From NCBI GenBank assembly GCA_900552935.1, contig USBN01000007.1, positions 1 through 45,807 on the forward strand: 45,807 nucleotides of DNA, in the 5' to 3' direction. Positions 40,728-45,807 of the stretch are shown piece by piece. The notes under the pieces are model-generated. The model ran no database searches and was not told the DNA's origin. It saw only the letters and a list, made by a program, of their open reading frames with translations. Every line of letters begins with the position of its first letter. Within the stretch, counting starts at the first letter, position 1. The position numbers and the translations under genes are program-made. This DNA comes from an uncultured Coriobacteriaceae bacterium. Its GTDB lineage: Bacteria; Actinomycetota; Coriobacteriia; Coriobacteriales; Atopobiaceae.

Positions 40728-40786
40728 AGGCCTGCCTGACAACCTGAAAAAGGGACAGTCCCTTTTTCAGGTTGTCAGGCAGGCCT
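40728..40786. repeat. Type B palindrome, copy B4, extended to a perfect 59-nt palindrome
   Basis: The 31-nt B unit (40742-40772, central A at 40757) is flanked on both sides by 14 further complementary bases (AGGCCTGCCTGACA on the left). All 29 pairs match. It starts four bases past the end of the LPQTG protein gene on the minus strand and probably also terminates it. Confidence 0.93.
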
Positions 40787-40790
40787 ATCC

Positions 40791-42386
40791 CTATCGCCTA
40801 GACAGCCAAAGCGCGGAGAGCAGCGACGCGGCGGAGGCAGCCAGCGCAAGATAGGGAGCCGCACTTGCAACGTCTCCCGTCTGGGGAAGCCCGGAAGTGG
40901 TCCCGCCCTGCGAGGAGCCGGCGTTAGCGGTGTCGTTCGGTCCGTTCTGGCCGCCGTCCCCCGAGCCGGTCGACGAGCCGGTCTTCTCCGTGAACTCCCA
41001 GACGCCAACGAAGGTCACGTTGCCCTCGGAATCCGCCGTAGTGGCATCTGCCACCACGGACTCCCGGTCATAGCCCTTGAACGTCCACGTGCCGCCGGGC
41101 ACCTCCACCACGCGCTTGGCCGGCGCGATGGCGCTCAGCGTGTCGTTCGTCGCATAGGCCTTCGTATCTTTGGGCGTCAGGTTCAGCACATCGGCCGGCA
41201 GCGGCATTCCCGGCGTGGCGCTCTGGAACTCGTACTTGGCGTGGAACTCAGAAATAGACCCACCGCCCGCCGCAATCAGACAGACTTCGTCTCCAGAGCC
41301 GATGGTGGCATAGCCGAGATACTCCTGACGTTCGTCTTTCGACTGGTCAACGTAGCGAGAAGATTCGTCGTCGACATACCAACCGTCGATCTTCTTGTTG
41401 TTCACGTCCTCCGGCTCGCCGAGATAAAGCTCACCCATGCTTCCGGCAGAAGACAGCTGCGCCGGAGTATTGGCAAGGTAAACGTCCGACGCCGCACCAT
41501 CAGCGACGTTGTTGCAGAGCTTCGTATTGTTCACGACCACCGCTCCGTCGTTCCCCACCGCAGCGAGTCCGCCGCCACATATCGTGGCCGTGTTGCCGGT
41601 GATGGAGCCCCCACCGATGTTCATCACGGCAGAGTTGCCAGAGAACATGACACCGCCGCCCACGTCAGCACGATTGTCCGAGATGGTTCCGCCATTCATG
41701 GTGAAGGACGATCCATACGCCACGAACACGCCGCCGCCATAGCTGGTATATCCGTCAGGGGAGTCCGCGTAACAACCCGTGATTTCGCCACCGTCCATGA
41801 TGAACGATCCGCCAAACATCACCGCGACTCCTCCGCCCCAGCAGATGGATCCACCGTTTATGCCGCAATTTCTGATGGCGCCGCCATACATGTGGAATAT
41901 GCCGCCCTCCACGGTGACGCCACCGCCATAGTAGTTATTGACCTCGCGATCAGAAACCGTCACGCCAGAGAACATGTTGCAGGTGCCCCCAACGTGCAGA
42001 AGGCCGGGGGCGTCATTGTTCTGCTCAGATCCGCCTTTGATGGTCAGCACGTCACTGTCATCAGAAGACCCCAGATTCAGCTGCGAGCCCTCTTGAACGT
42101 AAAAAGAAGTATCTCGATGAGGGAAAGCGATGGTGTGGCCATTACCGAGAATGGTGGTAGTGCAAGCTGAACCGAAAGATGCGCCGTATGACTCAATGTC
42201 ATCAGTCAGCTTGATGACATAATCCCCGCCCGTCGCCCGATTGATGGCAGCAACGGCGCTGTTGAACTCCGCGCTATCGCCCACTTCGTAGACGGTAGGG
42301 TCGGCGGCAAACGCCAACGTGGGTATCGCAAACACGCAAGATACGAGCATCGTCATAAGGGCAAGCGCCCTGCCAAGCGTCCTCAC
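40791..42386 (-). CDS. LPQTG-anchored surface protein with beta-helix and SHIRT-like domain
   Basis: A 531-residue cell-wall protein. It has a signal peptide (1-27, cut after AFA), then a Gly/Asn/Ser-rich right-handed beta-helix (about 95-310) with recurring GGG(V/I)xV and GGxIxxN turns (GGGVTVEGGIFHMYGG, GGGVFVAYGSSFTMNGG), a SHIRT-like domain (about 380-465, KYEFQSATPGMPLP ... WTFKGYD ... FVGVWEF), a Gly/Ser/Asn linker, the sortase motif LPQTG (500-504), a membrane helix and a final RR. Such proteins act as adhesins or stalks. Start GTG with only a weak AGGT site. Codon use is somewhat less GC-rich than its neighbours, hinting at exchange. No sortase gene is nearby. Confidence 0.9.
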   Translation of the reverse strand: MRTLGRALALMTMLVSCVFAIPTLAFAADPTVYEVGDSAEFNSAVAAINRATGGDYVIKLTDDIESYGASFGSACTTTILGNGHTIAFPHRDTSFYVQEGSQLNLGSSDDSDVLTIKGGSEQNNDAPGLLHVGGTCNMFSGVTVSDREVNNYYGGGVTVEGGIFHMYGGAIRNCGINGGSICWGGGVAVMFGGSFIMDGGEITGCYADSPDGYTSYGGGVFVAYGSSFTMNGGTISDNRADVGGGVMFSGNSAVMNIGGGSITGNTATICGGGLAAVGNDGAVVVNNTKLCNNVADGAASDVYLANTPAQLSSAGSMGELYLGEPEDVNNKKIDGWYVDDESSRYVDQSKDERQEYLGYATIGSGDEVCLIAAGGGSISEFHAKYEFQSATPGMPLPADVLNLTPKDTKAYATNDTLSAIAPAKRVVEVPGGTWTFKGYDRESVVADATTADSEGNVTFVGVWEFTEKTGSSTGSGDGGQNGPNDTANAGSSQGGTTSGLPQTGDVASAAPYLALAASAASLLSALWLSRR

Positions 42387-42952
42387 TAAAACCTACTTTC
42401 AAACGCAACCATAACCGTAGACAGAGCATCGGGCTCCCCGTGCGGACAAAAAACGACGCTCGCGCCGCATCAAGGGTTCGATACAACCAGATATGAAAGT
42501 CTATTAAATTCTTGTTGCCCGGTCTACAGCAATTAAGACTAGCTACGCCGCTCAACAGCGCCCCCGCAAACCAAGTGCGGCAGGAACCCCGGCATGCGAA
42601 ATACAAGCTCGCGCGGTTTTTGCTCCCCGGATCCAACTCAGCCCTCTAAAACCGGTTCAGAAGAAGGCATCAGACGCTCGTTTTCCGACCGGTTTATTAG
42701 CGGATAGCGACTGTGAGCAGCCAAACGGCCTCTGGGCAAGTAGCCGGTTTTTGAGCGAGCAAATCAACTGGGGTTTTGTAACGCTAAAAGAGGGGACTAC
42801 TCGCCCGGGAATCGTTTGGCTGCTCACAGTCGCTATCCCCTCATTTATTCGCCGCTTTTAGTCGAGTCAAATAAGGAGCGCCACTACTCCCCTCACGCAC
42901 CTATAGTGAACGAGGCACCATATCCACCCGAACAGGCTCGAAGGCAGGCCCC
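42387..42952. other. 566-base gap with a long inverted repeat
   Basis: No gene is evident. The half next to the surface protein gene should hold its promoter but shows nothing clear. The other half carries the inverted repeat at 42702-42838. Confidence 0.6.
42702..42838. repeat. Perfect 26-bp inverted repeat, 85-nt interior
   Basis: Arms 42702-42727 and 42813-42838 are exact complements (26 of 26), both containing GACTGTGAGCAGCC or its complement. Inside, GGGCAAGTAG and CTACTCGCCC extend the pairing with one mismatch. The centre is T/A-richer. It could be a miniature transposable element or a structured RNA. No clear flanking target duplication is visible. Confidence 0.8.
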
Positions 42953-44236
42953 ATGACCCCAACGCAAAAGAAGATAGTCGTTACGCTCGGGTTTTGCGGA
43001 CTCGTCTCCGCCGCAGACAACTGGTTCGTCTCTCCCGCACTCCCGGCGATCGCCCAGACGCTCGCCATCGCCCCGGCAGCCGCGACGATCATCCTCACCG
43101 CATACCTCACGCCCTATGGGCTGTTGCAACCCGTATGTGGCGCCATTGGCGACATCGTTGGACGCGTGCGTCTCCTTTGCATCATCGTCGCGGGCCTTGC
43201 CGCGAGCACCGTGCTATGCGCCGCAGCACCCACGCTCGAGGCACTCGTCGTGGCACGAATCGTCACTGGCTGCTTCGCCGCGGGAATCATCAGCGTAAAT
43301 CAGTCTCTCGTGGGTAGCGTCGTGAGCGAGGAGGACCGACAGGGCGCCGTGGGCCTGCTCATGGGCGTCACGTTTACCGGCCAGGGTCTTTCGGCGGGTC
43401 TCGGCGGGCTCATCTGCGACCTTGTGGGGTGGCGCGCGGCATTTATCTGCTTTGGCGTACTCGGCGCAGCTGCCTGGCTCGGCGTCAGGCGCCTGAGGTA
43501 CCTCGACGAGATGGACGGCGCGGGCACCGTCGACGCCCCAGCCACCGACGTGAATGTCGCAGGCGCGGGCACCGTTGACGCGCCAGGCACCGGCGTAAGT
43601 GCCGCAGGCGCGGGTGCGGTCGGCCCGGCTGAACGTGAGCCCTTCAGGCCCGCGGCGTTTCTCCGCCACGCGGCGCAAATCTTCTTTGGACCCGGACGCG
43701 CCGTCTATTTCGTTGCCTTCACGACCGGCATCATCTTCCTCGGGGTGTACGGATTCATGGGCACCTTTCTGGCCGAGAGGTGCGGCCTCTCCTCCACCCA
43801 GGCGGGTCTGCTCATGATGTTCTACGGCCTCGCCTGCCTCGCCGGAGGCAGCATTTCTGGACGCATCGGCGAGGCTCGGGGCCAGCGTGGCGTTATCGCC
43901 GTGGGCGAGACCTCGGGCGTCATCGCAACGGCCCTGCTAGCAGCGTCGACGATCACGGGCTCGTGGATGCCCGCGCTCCCCGCTGCTGCGTGCCTCGGCC
44001 TGGGCTACATACTGGTACAGCCCACGCTCGTCTCATTCTCCATGGATATCGACCCCTCGCACACGGGTCTCTGCACCGGACTCATCGGCCTGGGCGTTTT
44101 CGCGGGAGGCGGCATTGGCAGCAGTCTCGGCGGCCTTGCCATTGCCGGCGGTGGCTACCTTGCGCTCTGGACAATCGCCGGCGTGGCGCTTGTCGCCCAG
44201 GCGATCGCTGGCGCAAGGTTCCTGCCGCGGAAATAA
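42953..44236 (+). CDS. MFS drug/metabolite exporter (DHA1-like)
   Basis: A 427-residue membrane protein with about 12 helices. Motifs of the 12-TM drug:H+ antiporter group are visible: AADNWFVSPALPAIAQTL in helix 1, YGLLQPVCGAIGDIVGRVRLL in loop 2-3, and GVTFTGQGLSAGLGG for motif C. The central cytoplasmic loop (about 190-220) is built of a tandem repeat, GAGTVDAPxTxVxxA, encoded by 45-nt DNA repeats, and probably varies in length between strains. Substrate unknown. It begins a plus-strand block ahead of the topoisomerase. Confidence 0.9.
   Translation: MTPTQKKIVVTLGFCGLVSAADNWFVSPALPAIAQTLAIAPAAATIILTAYLTPYGLLQPVCGAIGDIVGRVRLLCIIVAGLAASTVLCAAAPTLEALVVARIVTGCFAAGIISVNQSLVGSVVSEEDRQGAVGLLMGVTFTGQGLSAGLGGLICDLVGWRAAFICFGVLGAAAWLGVRRLRYLDEMDGAGTVDAPATDVNVAGAGTVDAPGTGVSAAGAGAVGPAEREPFRPAAFLRHAAQIFFGPGRAVYFVAFTTGIIFLGVYGFMGTFLAERCGLSSTQAGLLMMFYGLACLAGGSISGRIGEARGQRGVIAVGETSGVIATALLAASTITGSWMPALPAAACLGLGYILVQPTLVSFSMDIDPSHTGLCTGLIGLGVFAGGGIGSSLGGLAIAGGGYLALWTIAGVALVAQAIAGARFLPRK
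43517..43620 (+). repeat. 45-nt in-frame tandem repeat in the MFS gene
   Basis: Units 43517-43561 and 43562-43606 and a partial third unit (43607-43620) each start GGCGCGGG. They preserve the reading frame and lengthen the central loop. Confidence 0.85.
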
Positions 44237-44501
44237 GGCGAGGCACCAGCGACGGAGCAGCGCGAACGGCGTCGTCTCCTTCGACCCGCACCTGACTACG
44301 AACGGTTGTTCGATGGATTTCGTGTCAGAAGGGGCCGCCGGCGCGCCGGGCTATGTTAAGTTGCTTATCTAAGCCAAATTACCCGGCCCCAAACACACGA
44401 AGACGCAGCGGCTGGCGCATCGCGCCGCGGTGCTGGGGTCGCAACCAATACGCACGCCCGATGAGAGTCGAGCGCCGGCAGGGAGCATCGAGAGAGCGAG
44501 C

Positions 44502-45807
44502 ATGGCAAAGAACACCGCAAACTATGGCAACGACAGCATCCGTCAGCTCAAGGACGAGGAGCGCGTACGTCTCCGCCCTGCCGTCATCTTCGGCTCGGAC
44601 GGCCTTGACGGCTGCGCGCACGCCGCCTTCGAGATCCTCTCCAACGCGGTCGATGAGGCCCGTCAGGGCTTTGGCAAGCTGATCACCCTCACCGCCTTCG
44701 CCGACAAGTCCATCCAGGTGGAGGACAACGGCCGCGGCTGCCCGCTGGACTGGAACCCCACCGAGAAGCGCTTCAACTGGGAGCTCGTCTTCTGCGAGCT
44801 CTATGCCGGCGGCAAGTACGACAACAACCAGGGTGGCGACTACGACTTCTCGCTCGGCACCAACGGCCTGGGCTCGTGCGCCACCCAGTACGCCTCGGAG
44901 TACATGGACGTCACCGTCTGGCGCGACGGCAACAAGTACTCTCTGCACTTCAAGAAGGGCAAGGTCGTAGGCTCCAAGAAGAAGGCCCTTGAGGTCGAGC
45001 CCACCGATGAGCAGCGCACCGGCACCACCATCAAGTGGCGTCCGGACCTCGAGGTGTTCACCTCGATCGACATCCCCGACGAGTGGTACCGCGAGACCAT
45101 GCGCCGCCAGGCCGTGGTCAACGCCAACGTCACCTTCCGCCTGCGCATCGAGGGCGAGGACGGCAGCTTCACCGAGGAAGACTTCTGCTACCCCAAGGGC
45201 ATCGAGGACTACGTGCTCGAAAAGGTCGGCGCCAACTACCTCACCGAGCCTTTCTTCATCGAGGCGGACCGCCGTGGCCGCGACCGCGATGACCTGCCAG
45301 ACTACAACGTCAAGATCACGGCGTGCATGTGCTTCTCCCGCACCTTCCAGATGCAGGAGTACTACCACAACTCGTCCTGGCTTGAGAACGGTGGATCGCC
45401 CGAGAAGGCAGCCCGCAGCGCCCTGACCAGCGCCCTCGACGCCTACATCAAGAGCCAGGGCAAGTACAACAAGAACGAGAGCTCGATCAAGTGGCAGGAC
45501 GTCCAGGATTGCCTGGTGCTGGTGACCAACTGCTTCTCCACCCAGACCTCCTATGAGAACCAGACCAAGAAGGCCATCAACAACCGCTTCATCCAGCAGG
45601 CAATGACGGCCTTCTTCAAGGAGCGCCTCTCGACCTACCTGATCGAGAACAAGGACGCCGCCGGCAAGATCGTGGACCAGGTGCTCATCAACAAGCGCTC
45701 TCGTGAGAACGCCGAGAAGACCCGCCAGAGCATCAAGACCAACCTGCAGCAGAAGACCGACATGGCCAACCGCGTGCAGAAGTTCATCGACTGCCGCTCC
45801 AAGGACA
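44502..45807 (+). CDS. Type IIA topoisomerase subunit B (GyrB/ParE-like), N-terminal part (runs off the right edge)
   Basis: ATP-binding subunit of a gyrase or topoisomerase IV-type enzyme that changes DNA supercoiling or unlinks chromosomes. 435 codons are visible. The GHKL ATPase motifs are intact: EILSNAVDEARQG (N box), VEDNGRGCP (Mg/ATP loop) and FSLGTNGLGSCAT. A transducer domain follows, with QTKKAINNRF near its end. The sequence departs from standard GyrB in several places (WNPTEKRFNWELVF, FCELYAGGKYDNN), so it may be a second, lineage-specific topoisomerase rather than housekeeping gyrase; which one cannot be told without the rest. The ATG at 44502 is preceded by GAGAGCGAG. Confidence 0.88.
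   Translation, partial: MAKNTANYGNDSIRQLKDEERVRLRPAVIFGSDGLDGCAHAAFEILSNAVDEARQGFGKLITLTAFADKSIQVEDNGRGCPLDWNPTEKRFNWELVFCELYAGGKYDNNQGGDYDFSLGTNGLGSCATQYASEYMDVTVWRDGNKYSLHFKKGKVVGSKKKALEVEPTDEQRTGTTIKWRPDLEVFTSIDIPDEWYRETMRRQAVVNANVTFRLRIEGEDGSFTEEDFCYPKGIEDYVLEKVGANYLTEPFFIEADRRGRDRDDLPDYNVKITACMCFSRTFQMQEYYHNSSWLENGGSPEKAARSALTSALDAYIKSQGKYNKNESSIKWQDVQDCLVLVTNCFSTQTSYENQTKKAINNRFIQQAMTAFFKERLSTYLIENKDAAGKIVDQVLINKRSRENAEKTRQSIKTNLQQKTDMANRVQKFIDCRSKD

Noticed and set aside
44379..45368. 329-codon open frame on the minus strand at the right edge
   Set aside because: It is antisense to the topoisomerase gene, whose ATPase motifs are intact on the plus strand.

Overview
This GC-rich window most likely comes from an anaerobic, gut-type actinobacterium of the class Coriobacteriia (Collinsella, Enorma or Olsenella-like). 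The assignment is inferred from several things: very GC-rich codon use, a Gram-positive type LexA box, an LPxTG-type surface protein, several oxygen-sensitive-looking flavin/iron-sulfur proteins, iron-dependent alcohol dehydrogenases, and a MurE without the meso-diaminopimelate signature. No rRNA, phage, plasmid, IS transposase or CRISPR array is visible.

Layout. 1-3446: start of glutamate racemase (murI, runs off the left edge), tRNA-Val(UAC), murE and a HAD phosphatase. 3447-7306: a repeat-rich gap, an iron alcohol dehydrogenase, a class I/II aminotransferase and a low-molecular-weight tyrosine phosphatase. 7485-8905: a class II Fic protein with an AT-rich, operator-like upstream region. 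9076-14598: sbcD-sbcC, a divergent XRE regulator and queD. 14708-16431: a LexA box followed by an overlapping Y-family polymerase/YolD pair, a probable SOS mutagenesis operon. 16447-21719: LOG-family hydrolase behind a terminator, prfC, an orphan possible PD-(D/E)xK-fold protein, a GNAT acetyltransferase and a DUF389 membrane protein. 21895-26350: brnQ, an iron-sulfur flavoprotein, an HsmA-like membrane protein with a TetR regulator, and a dihydrouridine synthase. 26406-29251: three palindrome doublets around a second iron alcohol dehydrogenase, a glutaredoxin and a flavodoxin-ferredoxin. 29541-34743: phosphoesterase-MFS pair and a short (class II) UvrA. 34887-36600: a DUF134-NifX fusion with a His/Cys-rich tail and paired operators, next to a decayed feoB. 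36659-40356: nitroreductase, a second flavodoxin-ferredoxin, a YitT protein and a DUF4236 protein. 40438-42386: a guaA 3' remnant and an LPQTG-anchored beta-helix protein. 42702-45807: a large inverted repeat, an MFS exporter, and a GyrB/ParE-type topoisomerase running off the right edge.

The least conventional content is non-coding. A two-flavour family of 31-nt palindromes shares one core. It occurs only between genes, three times as A/B doublets with centres 48-55 nt apart, and once extended to a perfect 59-nt palindrome. There are also two long perfect inverted repeats, several tandem duplications (one duplicates the end of a uvrA gene with its stop codon), a terminator placed directly before a ribosome binding site, and several palindromic operator candidates. 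The best candidates for undescribed biology are the palindrome family, the DUF134-NifX metal-binding locus with its twin operators, and the Fic gene with its repeated AT-rich operator.
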